Shown here: piece by piece, positions 27,058 through 35,291 of the stretch
How positions within the stretch are numbered: position 1 is the stretch's first letter
Layout: each line of letters opens with the position of its first letter
Source of the DNA: Ovoidimarina sp038744785
GTDB lineage: Bacteria > Pseudomonadota > Alphaproteobacteria > Rhodobacterales > Rhodobacteraceae
NCBI GenBank assembly: GCA_038744785.1
Contig: JBCDLX010000002.1
Span: 164,891 to 228,890 of the forward strand
Length of the DNA stretch: 64,000 bases
Direction: 5' to 3'
Program-made: the position numbers and the translations under genes
The notes under the pieces: model-generated
Databases searched by the model: none
Told to the model about the DNA's origin: nothing
The model's input: only the letters and a program-made list of their open reading frames with translations

Positions 27058-28170
27058 ATGCCGCCCGAGCGTCCCAAGGGTGCGGGCGCGTTCCCGAAGC
27101 CGGTTGAGAGCGCCGGACCCTTGCCGCCGGATCCTGCCGAACTTTATGCGGCGCTGGATCTGGGAACGAACAGTTGTCGCATGCTGATTGCCCAGCCGAA
27201 GGGCAATCAATTTCACGTTGTGGACAGCTTCTCGAAGTCGGTGCAACTGGGTCAGGGGCTTGAAGCATCGGGACGCCTGTCGCGCGGTTCGATGCAACGG
27301 ACCGTTCAGGCGATGCGCATCTGTCAGTCGAAGCTGCGTCATCACAACGTGCGGCGCATGCGGCTGGTGACGACTGAGGCGTGCCGCCGGGCGTCGAACG
27401 CCGATCAGTTCATTCAGTATGTCCATCGCGAAACGGGATTGCGTCTTGAGATCATCGAACCCGAGGAAGAAGCGCGGCTTGCGGTGATTTCCTGTGCGCC
27501 GCTTGTATCCACGAAGACCGAGCAACTGTTGGTGGTCGATATCGGGGGCGGCTCGACCGAGCTTGTCTGGATCGACCTGACACGGGTTCCACGCCGCGAT
27601 CGCCCCCGCGCGATTATGCGGTTGCATGCGGGCTTCAAGTCCGAGGACACACCGTTTCCGGGCGCGCGGGTCGTCGATTGGATATCGGTGCCGCTTGGGG
27701 TCGCGACCCTGCGCGAGCAATTCAACGATGTGCATGATGATTCGGCGCGGTTTGCATTAATGAGCTGGTTCTTTGAGGAAAACCTGGCGGATTTTTCGCC
27801 CTATTCGTCCGAGCAGGCACGCGATGGGTTCCAGATCATCGGCACCAGCGGCACGATTACGACCGTCGCGGCCTCGCATTTGGGGCTCAGGCGGTATGAC
27901 CGCAACAAGGTCGACGGGCTTCGGATGACGTCGGATCAGATTGACACCGTGATCCGGGAATACCTGAGCCTTGGCCCGGCTGGGCGACGGAGCGATCCGC
28001 GGATCGGACGGGATCGACAGGCGCTGATTATGTCGGGCGCGGCGATTTTGCAGGCGCTGCTTCGGATCTGGCCCACCGATCGGCTGTCGGTCGCGGATCG
28101 TGGGCTGCGCGAGGGGTTGCTTTATGCGCAGATGTCGGCCGATGGCGTGCTGGAAGATGGGGCGTTCTAG
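27058..28170 (+). CDS. Exopolyphosphatase / pppGpp phosphohydrolase family
   Basis: Ppx/GppA enzymes hydrolyse terminal phosphates of polyphosphate or convert pppGpp to ppGpp. The ~370-residue protein has both ASKHA phosphate loops, ALDLGTNSCRM (~33-43) and VVDIGGGSTELVW (~160-172), plus the IIGTSGTITTVAA segment. It lacks the long C-terminal HD domain of E. coli Ppx, so it is the short form. I chose the ATG at 27058 behind GGAGGG; a TTG at 27040 is the alternative. The next gene is rlmE. Confidence 0.92.
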   Translation: MPPERPKGAGAFPKPVESAGPLPPDPAELYAALDLGTNSCRMLIAQPKGNQFHVVDSFSKSVQLGQGLEASGRLSRGSMQRTVQAMRICQSKLRHHNVRRMRLVTTEACRRASNADQFIQYVHRETGLRLEIIEPEEEARLAVISCAPLVSTKTEQLLVVDIGGGSTELVWIDLTRVPRRDRPRAIMRLHAGFKSEDTPFPGARVVDWISVPLGVATLREQFNDVHDDSARFALMSWFFEENLADFSPYSSEQARDGFQIIGTSGTITTVAASHLGLRRYDRNKVDGLRMTSDQIDTVIREYLSLGPAGRRSDPRIGRDRQALIMSGAAILQALLRIWPTDRLSVADRGLREGLLYAQMSADGVLEDGAF

Positions 28171-28189
28171 GAGAGCGATACGGCGCCTT

Positions 28190-28210
28190 GCGAGGGGCGT
28201 TGCCCCTCGC
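28190..28210. terminator. Perfect 9-bp hairpin between ppx/gppA and rlmE
   Basis: Arms GCGAGGGGC (28190-28198) and GCCCCTCGC (28202-28210) with a 3-nt loop lie in the 81-bp gap. A GAGTATTTT sequence follows (28219-28227), so the stem may terminate or attenuate read-through into rlmE. The hairpin and the flank that follows resemble an intergenic block I have seen in other Rhodobacteraceae. Confidence 0.5.
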
Positions 28211-28251
28211 GCTCCCCAGAGTATTTTCGCCAGGATGAAGGGCGTTCGGTC

Positions 28252-28965
28252 ATGACCAAAAAATCAAGCGGGCGGGGGCAACGCGACTTGCGGGTCAGGG
28301 TAAAAACCGCGCGGGGTCGCAAATTGTCGTCGACTAGGTGGCTTGAGCGGCAGTTGAACGATCCTTACGTCCGACGCGCGAAGACAGAAGGCTACCGGGG
28401 CAGGGCGGCCTTTAAGATCCTTGAACTCGATGACACATATCGGTTTCTGGTGCCGGGCGCGCGGGTCGTCGATCTCGGCTGCGCGCCCGGTGGCTGGTGC
28501 CAGGTCGCCGTCGCCCGCGTCAACGCCCTTGGGACGAAGCCCGGGAAAGCAAAAGGCCGCGTGATCGGGGTCGATTTGCAAGAGGTTGAACCAATCCCGG
28601 GCGCAGAACTGCATGTGCTGGACTTCATGGAAGACGGGGCAGACGTGCGCGTGAAGGTGTGGCTTGGCGGTGAGGCTGATGTCGTCATGTCGGACATGGC
28701 GGCCGCATCCTCAGGGCACAAGCAGACCGATCATCTGCGGATTGTGGCACTTGGCGAGGCCGCGGCGGAACTGGCGTTCGACGTGTTGGCGCCGGGTGGA
28801 ACCTTTGTTGCGAAGGTGCTTGCCGGCGGCGCCGAGGGCGGTTTGCAAACAGCGTTAAAGCAGCGTTTCGACAAGGTCGCGAACGTCAAGCCGCCGGCAT
28901 CGCGGGCCGACAGCTCAGAGAAGTTTGTCGTTGCCACCGGGTACCGCGGGCGGCCGCCCGCGTAG
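28252..28965 (+). CDS. rlmE: 23S rRNA (U2552) 2'-O-methyltransferase
   Basis: RlmE/FtsJ methylates U2552 in the A-loop of 23S rRNA, a late 50S assembly step. The 237-residue product has the SAM motif VVDLGCAPGGWCQVA. The K-D-K-E catalytic residues are visible in YRGRAAFKILELD, MSDMAAASSGHKQTDH, TFVAKVLAGG and SSEKFVVATGYRG. A basic N-terminal extension (~1-30) is longer than in E. coli and typical of alphaproteobacteria. Confidence 0.95.
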   Translation: MTKKSSGRGQRDLRVRVKTARGRKLSSTRWLERQLNDPYVRRAKTEGYRGRAAFKILELDDTYRFLVPGARVVDLGCAPGGWCQVAVARVNALGTKPGKAKGRVIGVDLQEVEPIPGAELHVLDFMEDGADVRVKVWLGGEADVVMSDMAAASSGHKQTDHLRIVALGEAAAELAFDVLAPGGTFVAKVLAGGAEGGLQTALKQRFDKVANVKPPASRADSSEKFVVATGYRGRPPA

Positions 28966-28968
28966 TAC

Positions 28969-31900
28969 CTATTCCGCTGCAAGCCTTGGATAGACCGGCG
29001 CGATCTCTGGGCTTGGAGCATCTTCCGCCGGGATCTCTGGGGCTTTCTCGCGCCGCCGAACAAGGGCGAACATCTGCGGCGTGAAGAAGAAGCTGACGAC
29101 CGTCGACAAGAACACGCCGCCCGCGACCGACATCGCGAAGGGGGGCCAGAACCCGCCGCCGCCCAGGATCAGCGGTAGGAAGCCACCGGTCGTGGTCAGG
29201 GTCGTCGAGATGATATGGCGGCTTGATCCGACCACGACATCCGTCATCGCCTGTGTGTCGCCCTGGCGGGCCAGCGGATTTGCCTGAAGCCCGGTTAGAA
29301 TGATGATCGCGGCATTGATCGAAACGCCGATGGACCCGATCAGGCCGATGATCGCGTTGACACCAAACGGGTAGTTAAAGACCGCCAGGGCCAGGATCGA
29401 TAAACCAGCCGCCAGAACCGAGACCATGAGCGTGATCGCCGTCAACCGGAACGAGTTGAATGTCAGGACAATAACCGCAATCGACAGGGTGACGATCAGG
29501 CCAAGCGGCGCCATCAGGTTCGTCACAACGTCCGAACGCGCGTCGCTATCGCCCCCGATCTCAAGCCGGTAGCCCGTTGGCAGTGCAAAGCCCGAAGCGT
29601 CAAGCTCGGCCTGGGCAAGGGCCAGAACCTCTTCCGGCAGAACGTCGGGGATAAGAAATGCCTGCACGGTGTTCACCCGCATCCCGTTCCGGCGCTGGAT
29701 TGCGCTTTCAGAGGGCACAAGGCTGGTCTTGGCCAGCGCAGATAAAGGAACGCCGGGTTGCAGCCCTCGTGCGGCCTGCGCCTGCGCATCCGGCGGCAAG
29801 ATCGTAAGGTCCGAGATTCGGTCGAGGTCTGAGCGGACGCCGTCGCCAAGACGCACCCGAACGGGAAGCTCTTCGCCCGCTTCGATCAGTGATCCGCCGA
29901 GCGCTCCTTCAAGACCGGCCTCAAGCTGCCGCGCGATGCCGGAAAGCTCTAGATCCAGCAGCCGAGCCGCACTTTCGTCGACGTCGACCGAAAGCTTCGG
30001 CGCACCGCCTTCCAGATCGGCCCGAACCGTAGTTATGGGGCTCAAGGTCAGCAAAACATTGCGTATCCCTTCACCCAACTCGCGGAGGGTCACAAGATCT
30101 GGGCCGACCAAGCGAAACTCCACTGGCGCATCGACAGGCGGACCCTGAACCAGACCCCGGACCAGGATGCGGGCCGCGGGCCAGCCGGTGTCAAGCCGGG
30201 TCTGAAGCGGCGACAGCAAAGCGGCGGTTGCATCGGGGCTTTCGGTCGTGACAAGCGCCTGCGCGAACTCTGGTGCCCGGTCGCGGCTGCCGACAATGTT
30301 GTAGTAGAAGGCAGGTGCACTTTCGCCAATGACCCAGTTCACGCCCGTAATGCCGGGCGTGTTGCGCAAGGCCGCGTCAATCTCCCGCGCCAGAGCATAG
30401 GTACGGTCGATCCCCGTTCCTGGTTGAAGCTCGACCTCGATGTGAAACTGGTCCCGGTCGACGCCAGGAAAGAATTGAGCCGTAAGTGTTGGGAAACTCA
30501 CAAATCCCATGACCGGCAACACCAGGGCGAAGCCGATTGACCGGATCGGGTTTCGGACGGACCAGTGGATCAGGGCACGGAAACCGCGTGCCATAAAGGG
30601 GACCGACAACCCGGACCGATGACCTTCGCCCTTCAGGGCCCAACCAGCAATCGCGGGCGTGATCGCGATAGCGATGAGAAAGGACCAAATCAGCATAAGC
30701 ACAACGGCGATGGCGATGGAGCCCACGAAATCGCCGGCAGGTCCCGGCAGAAGGATCATTGGAACAAAGGACAGGGCCGTTGTGACGGTTGATGCCAGAA
30801 GCGGCATCGTCAACCTGCGTACCGCTTCGCTGACGGCCGCGACCCGGGCCATACCGCGTTCCAGGCGCTGGCGGATTTCGTCGGTCATCACGATCGCGGC
30901 GTCCACCAGAAGCCCCAGCGCCACGATGAGGCCTGTCACCGACATCTGGTGAATGGGCAGCCCGATGAAATTCATCGTTGCAAGGCTTCCAAGGGATACA
31001 ATCGGCAGAACAAGCGCCACGATAAGGGCGGCGCGTACACCGAGTGTTACCAGAAGCACCGCAACGACAAGCCCGACACCGATGCCCATATTCGTCGCGA
31101 CCTCGGCCAGTCGGTCGGCGGTATAGCGCGATTGATCAAAGACCTGCGTCAGTTCAAGCGAAGCGGGCAAGGTGTCTTGGAACGCTGCGACATCCTCTTT
31201 CAACCACCCCATCCATGTGTCGATCTGAAGGCCTTCTTCGACCCGAACGGCCAACAGAATTGCTGTTTCCCCGTTCGAAATCGCAAGGCTGTCGGCGGGC
31301 GTTTCGGGCCCGCGCGTGATGGACGCGATGTCAGACAGACGGGTTACGGTGCCGCGACCGTCTTCTGCTAAAACGACGTCGCCAATGCGCTCAACCGCCT
31401 CGATATCGCCGGAGACGTCCAAAAGGTAATCGTTACCGCTGCCCAGAAGACGTCCCGACTGAACCTTCGCATCGGCTTGGGCGATGCGGGCAGAGATGGT
31501 GTCCGGGGTGAGGCCGAGTGCCGACGCAGCGTCGGGATCGACCGAGACCAGAATTTCCTCGTCGGGGACGCCAAAAACCTCGACCAGTTCGACACCAAAG
31601 AGGTTTCGCAGCCGTTCCGCAAGCTCGTCGGAGTATCGGGCCATTACGGCAGGTTCTGCACGCGTGCCTGTGGGTGTCAGAGCAAGGATTGCGGCAAACG
31701 CGCCGAAGCTGTCGCTGTCAAATTCAGGCGTCAGAACGCCGACGGGAAACGTGCGCTCGGCATCCGCGAGCGCGTCGCGCGCCTCTGACCAGATCCCTTC
31801 GATTGCGTCCGGATCGACCGCCTCGTCAAGCTCCAGCGACAAGATCGAAACACCCGTCGCCGAGGTCGAGGTAATCACATTGATCTCGGGGATGGTGCGA

Positions 31901-32106
31901 AACTCATCCTCCAGGGGGCGTGTTACAAGCGATTCCACGCGTGCAGGCTCGGCGCCAGGGTAAGGTGTCGTGACGACCGCGTTTATGTTGGTAATCGTCG
32001 GGTCTTCCTGACGGCCGATCGACAACAGCGCCGACAAGCCGGCCGAGATGATCACCAACAAAGTAAGCGCAACGATGCGCGGATTTCGGAAAGTCACGGT
32101 TTCCAT
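28969..32106 (-). CDS. RND efflux permease (AcrB/HAE1 type)
   Basis: The product is about 1045 residues, the normal RND size, with 12 membrane helices: one near the N-terminus, a block at ~325-520, and a second set near 515-540 and 840-1010. Two large periplasmic loops hold the porter and docking domains. Drug/proton antiport motifs are recognisable, for example VDAAIVMTDEI in helix 4. The ATG at 32106 has GGAGGG upstream and starts METVTFRNPRIVALTLLVIISAG; the open frame to 32208 overlaps the adaptor gene and is rejected. It lies 4 bp after the adaptor gene. No outer-membrane TolC gene is present in the window. Confidence 0.94.
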   Translation of the reverse strand: METVTFRNPRIVALTLLVIISAGLSALLSIGRQEDPTITNINAVVTTPYPGAEPARVESLVTRPLEDEFRTIPEINVITSTSATGVSILSLELDEAVDPDAIEGIWSEARDALADAERTFPVGVLTPEFDSDSFGAFAAILALTPTGTRAEPAVMARYSDELAERLRNLFGVELVEVFGVPDEEILVSVDPDAASALGLTPDTISARIAQADAKVQSGRLLGSGNDYLLDVSGDIEAVERIGDVVLAEDGRGTVTRLSDIASITRGPETPADSLAISNGETAILLAVRVEEGLQIDTWMGWLKEDVAAFQDTLPASLELTQVFDQSRYTADRLAEVATNMGIGVGLVVAVLLVTLGVRAALIVALVLPIVSLGSLATMNFIGLPIHQMSVTGLIVALGLLVDAAIVMTDEIRQRLERGMARVAAVSEAVRRLTMPLLASTVTTALSFVPMILLPGPAGDFVGSIAIAVVLMLIWSFLIAIAITPAIAGWALKGEGHRSGLSVPFMARGFRALIHWSVRNPIRSIGFALVLPVMGFVSFPTLTAQFFPGVDRDQFHIEVELQPGTGIDRTYALAREIDAALRNTPGITGVNWVIGESAPAFYYNIVGSRDRAPEFAQALVTTESPDATAALLSPLQTRLDTGWPAARILVRGLVQGPPVDAPVEFRLVGPDLVTLRELGEGIRNVLLTLSPITTVRADLEGGAPKLSVDVDESAARLLDLELSGIARQLEAGLEGALGGSLIEAGEELPVRVRLGDGVRSDLDRISDLTILPPDAQAQAARGLQPGVPLSALAKTSLVPSESAIQRRNGMRVNTVQAFLIPDVLPEEVLALAQAELDASGFALPTGYRLEIGGDSDARSDVVTNLMAPLGLIVTLSIAVIVLTFNSFRLTAITLMVSVLAAGLSILALAVFNYPFGVNAIIGLIGSIGVSINAAIIILTGLQANPLARQGDTQAMTDVVVGSSRHIISTTLTTTGGFLPLILGGGGFWPPFAMSVAGGVFLSTVVSFFFTPQMFALVRRREKAPEIPAEDAPSPEIAPVYPRLAAE

Positions 32107-32110
32107 GCGC

Positions 32111-33265
32111 TTACCCTCCGCTGGCGGGTGTGACAGGCTGGCCGTCCGCAACACGATGCGGGCCCTCGGCAACAATTTGCGAAGCGTTTGCGAATGCGCC
32201 GCGCACATAGGCGAGTGCGCCGTCCGAATGAATCAACTCTACAGATTCGCGGCGGGTGATCGGAAGCTCGCCCGAAGGATCGATCAGATAGACCGTCCAA
32301 AGCCCGCGTAAGCCTTCAACAAGCGCCGTAGACGGCACCCAGGCGCCGGTTTCAGAAATCTCGCGGGACAGGGTCAAGCTGCCTAACGCGCCTTCCGGAG
32401 CCTCCGCCGCGTCATCAAGCGCAAGGATCACCGACTGGGTTCTGGTCGCGGGATCGATGTCGTCGCGAATTCGTACAATTCTCGCAGAATTGAGTGTTCC
32501 GTCGATTTCGACATCCGCTGTGTCCCCGTCCGACAAACCGCGCACGATAGCCTGCGGAAGACCGACGCGAAAATGCAACGCTGTATTTTCGAACAGATCG
32601 AAGACTGGCTGACCGCCGGCAACGCGAGTCCCGTCGTCGATCAGGCGTGTGCCGATCACCGCGTCAAACGGGGCGCGAAGAATGGCCTTGTCGAGCGACA
32701 CGTCGATCCCGACAATTTCAGCTTCAGTTGCGCGAATCTCGGCTTCGGTCCGTGAAAGCGTAAGCCGGGCTTCGTCATAACGCTGCTGCGAAACATGGTT
32801 CCGGTCGAGGAGTGCGCGTTGACGATCGGCTGTCAATTTGGCGAGGTCAGCCTGCGCGACCAAAGCCTCGCGGGCGGCCGTCAGAGCGGCGCGGCGTGCA
32901 TCGAGCGCCCGGGTATCCAGCCGCGCAAGCACGGCGCCTTCCGGGACACGGTCGCCTTCGTCGTACGACACGATGGCGACCGTGCCCCCCTGCTCGAACC
33001 CCAACGCCAGTTCCCTTTGGGCTTCGACCCTACCTGGGTAGCGGGTGCGCACTGTGTACGAGGCCGTTTCCACAAGGGGCGCTGTGACGACCGGGACCGG
33101 CGGCACCGTCGCCTCTGTTGGCAGCCGTTCTGCGCGTGCGGCGATCTCGGCAGACCCCGTCCAGACAAGCGTGCCCGCAATGCCGAGAGCTGCGAGTGTC
33201 CCAAGTGTCGTGGCCGTTGCGCGCAGGACCCGGCGTGTGCGGCTTTGCCTTGGTTGATCAGTCAT
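32111..33265 (-). CDS. RND efflux adaptor (membrane fusion protein, HlyD/AcrA type)
   Basis: The 384-residue periplasmic adaptor has an N-terminal membrane anchor (~13-33). A barrel-sandwich half follows (YPGRVEAQRELALGFEQGGTVAIVSYDEGDRVPEGAVLARLD), then an alpha-hairpin (~110-170), the second lipoyl half (APFDAVIGTRLIDDGTRVAGGQPVFDLF) and a beta-barrel. No lipobox cysteine is seen. It links the RND permease encoded 4 bp downstream to an outer-membrane channel. It is divergent from a TetR gene, its likely repressor. Confidence 0.93.
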   Translation of the reverse strand: MTDQPRQSRTRRVLRATATTLGTLAALGIAGTLVWTGSAEIAARAERLPTEATVPPVPVVTAPLVETASYTVRTRYPGRVEAQRELALGFEQGGTVAIVSYDEGDRVPEGAVLARLDTRALDARRAALTAAREALVAQADLAKLTADRQRALLDRNHVSQQRYDEARLTLSRTEAEIRATEAEIVGIDVSLDKAILRAPFDAVIGTRLIDDGTRVAGGQPVFDLFENTALHFRVGLPQAIVRGLSDGDTADVEIDGTLNSARIVRIRDDIDPATRTQSVILALDDAAEAPEGALGSLTLSREISETGAWVPSTALVEGLRGLWTVYLIDPSGELPITRRESVELIHSDGALAYVRGAFANASQIVAEGPHRVADGQPVTPASGG

Positions 33266-33350
33266 ATCTTGCTCTCCCGATGGCGGGGCATACAGTTTGG
33301 TGGTGTAGCGGCCGCGACACTCTTGGAATCTTGTGTCGAACCGCTTAAGT

Positions 33351-33373
33351 GTTAGAGGTGCTAACTAAGTTAG
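33351..33373. promoter_or_regulatory. Candidate TetR operator between efflux operon and regulator
   Basis: The motif GTTAG-N5-CTAAC-N3-GTTAG (33351-33355, 33361-33365, 33369-33373) gives two overlapping inverted repeats. It overlaps a possible minus-strand promoter for the efflux operon (-35 TTGACG at 33389-33394, 17-bp spacer, -10 AACTTA at 33366-33371). The position suits repression by the divergent TetR protein. Confidence 0.5.
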
Positions 33374-33431
33374 AGACACAAACATATACGTCAAGAGCAG
33401 GTTAAAAGAATCTGCGAGGAGCAGGTCCGGA

Positions 33432-34043
33432 ATGTCTGAGGTCATTGCAAAGAAGGGCTATCACCATGGTGATCTGCGGGAACAATTGCTGACCGCAACC
33501 CGCGTTCTTGTTGAAGCCAAGGGGCCTGATGGGTTTTCGGTATCCGAAGCGTGTCGCGCTGCCGGAGTATCGACGGCCGCGCCCTACAAGCATTTCTCTG
33601 ACCGAACCGATATGCTGCGCGCCGTGACGCTTCAGGGTTTTCGCGAGATGACTGCGGCCATTGCAGGCGCAGCAGAAGGCCGGACGCCCGGTACTATCGA
33701 AACGATTGCAGCCATGGGAACGGCCTACATCGCCTTTGCCGAAGCACATCCCGAGACCTTTAAGATGATGTTCGCCTTCAAAGGCTCCACCACCGAGATG
33801 GAGGAGGCGGGAATGGCGTGTTACGCTACCGTGTTGGGTCAGGTCGCGATCTGGGCCGGGCGGGAAGGGGTCGATGATGTGGTCCTTGGCCTGGGCTTTC
33901 CACTTTGGACTTTTGTCCATGGTCTCTCGTTCCTTCGGATCGATGGCAAGGCCAAGCCGCCTAAATTCACGGAAGAGGTCGCTGACGTCGTTCTTGACGC
34001 GACGGGTCGGCTTCTGGCCGGGACCGGTGCCAAGGACGCATAA
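33432..34043 (+). CDS. TetR-family transcriptional regulator
   Basis: The 203-residue protein has an N-terminal TetR helix-turn-helix (~10-56, GFSVSEACRAAGVSTAAPYKHFSDRTDML) and an all-helical C-terminal ligand domain (~80-200). It is transcribed divergently from the RND adaptor/permease operon and should repress it until an efflux substrate binds. GAGGAG lies upstream of the ATG. Confidence 0.93.
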   Translation: MSEVIAKKGYHHGDLREQLLTATRVLVEAKGPDGFSVSEACRAAGVSTAAPYKHFSDRTDMLRAVTLQGFREMTAAIAGAAEGRTPGTIETIAAMGTAYIAFAEAHPETFKMMFAFKGSTTEMEEAGMACYATVLGQVAIWAGREGVDDVVLGLGFPLWTFVHGLSFLRIDGKAKPPKFTEEVADVVLDATGRLLAGTGAKDA

Positions 34044-34151
34044 GCCCGGCAAGGCTTCGCCGATTGTGAGCGCGAGACCGGCGTCTTACCGTTTTCGCGT
34101 CACGATGCTTAGGCTAGACTTGCAAAAAGGGGCAAGACGGGCGGGCAAGGC

Positions 34152-35291
34152 ATGAAGATTTCACGACGACAGTTTGGGTTGGGACTTGCGGGTCTGACCT
34201 TCGTATCGGGTTGCGTATCGGGCGACGGTGACAGTGGCAGCGTGGCGCAACGTGGGATACCGGCCGATCTGCGGCCAGTCTCGAACGCCAATTACGACGC
34301 TTGGGTCGCGGCGTTTCGCGGTCGCGCCCGTGGTCAGGGGATCAGCGATGCGACGCTGACACAGGCGTTTCGGGGCACGGGATACCTTCCCGGTGTCGTG
34401 ACGCGCGACCGGAACCAAACGGAATTCTCGCGTACCCTCGAAGACTATCTTTCGATTGCGGCGTCGGAAGAGAGGGTGTCGAAGGGCCGCGCGGCCTATG
34501 ACCGTCACCGCCCGGTGCTTTCTGCGCTCGAGACGCGCTATGGCGTCGACGCCCGGATCATCACGGCAATATGGGGATTGGAAAGTTTCTATGGCGAACG
34601 AATGGGAGAGGTCCCCGTTGTGTCCGCAACCTCGACCCTGGCCTATGATGGCCGCCGCGGGACATTCTTCGAACGCCAACTTATTGCTGCGCTGCAAATT
34701 CAACAGGCGGGCGATATCGCTCCCGGGCGCATGACTGGAAGCTGGGCCGGCGCGATGGGGCATACGCAGTTCATTCCGACGTCCTATCTGAGCTTTGCGG
34801 TGGACTTCACCGGTGACGGACGGCGTGACATCTGGTCGGACGATCCATCGGACGCCCTGGCATCCACGGCGGCCTATCTGCAACGGAACGGATGGGTCTG
34901 GGGCCAAGGCTGGGGGCGCGAAGTCACAGGGGCGGCCAGTGGGCCCGTGGTCCAGCCGCAGCCCGGTGGCCCACGTTTTGCCGTCACGCGAAACTTTGCC
35001 GTGATCAAACGCTACAACAATTCAGACGCCTATGCGATCGGGGTCGGGCACCTTGCCGACCGCATCGGTGGGGCAGGCCCGCTGCGCACGCCGTTCCCGC
35101 CTGATCGCTATGGTTTGACCAAGGATGACCGGATTACACTTCAGACGCGCTTGACGGCACGGGGGTTCGACACAGGCGGTGCTGATGGAGTTATCGGTCC
35201 CAAAAGCCAAGACGCAATCCGTGCCTATCAATCGAGCAGGGGGTTGCCCGTAACGGGCACGCCGTCGCAGGCGCTTTTGCAGAGTCTCTAA
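34152..35291 (+). CDS. Lytic murein transglycosylase (MltB-like) with peptidoglycan-binding domain
   Basis: The enzyme cleaves the MurNAc-GlcNAc bond with formation of 1,6-anhydro-muramic acid. The 379-residue product has an N-terminus with twin arginines (KISRRQFGLGLAG) and a lipobox-like FVSGC (Cys21), so it is likely a Tat-exported lipoprotein. The catalytic domain (~45-300) carries Glu144 in IWGLESFYG and the GAMGHTQFIPTSYLSFAVDF motif. The C-terminus (~318-377) is a PG_binding_1 domain. Its stop overlaps that of the next, opposite-strand gene by four bases. Confidence 0.93.
   Translation: MKISRRQFGLGLAGLTFVSGCVSGDGDSGSVAQRGIPADLRPVSNANYDAWVAAFRGRARGQGISDATLTQAFRGTGYLPGVVTRDRNQTEFSRTLEDYLSIAASEERVSKGRAAYDRHRPVLSALETRYGVDARIITAIWGLESFYGERMGEVPVVSATSTLAYDGRRGTFFERQLIAALQIQQAGDIAPGRMTGSWAGAMGHTQFIPTSYLSFAVDFTGDGRRDIWSDDPSDALASTAAYLQRNGWVWGQGWGREVTGAASGPVVQPQPGGPRFAVTRNFAVIKRYNNSDAYAIGVGHLADRIGGAGPLRTPFPPDRYGLTKDDRITLQTRLTARGFDTGGADGVIGPKSQDAIRAYQSSRGLPVTGTPSQALLQSL

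Noticed and set aside
26851..27735. 294-codon minus-strand open frame
   Set aside because: It is antisense to the well-supported Ppx/GppA gene and shows no family resemblance.
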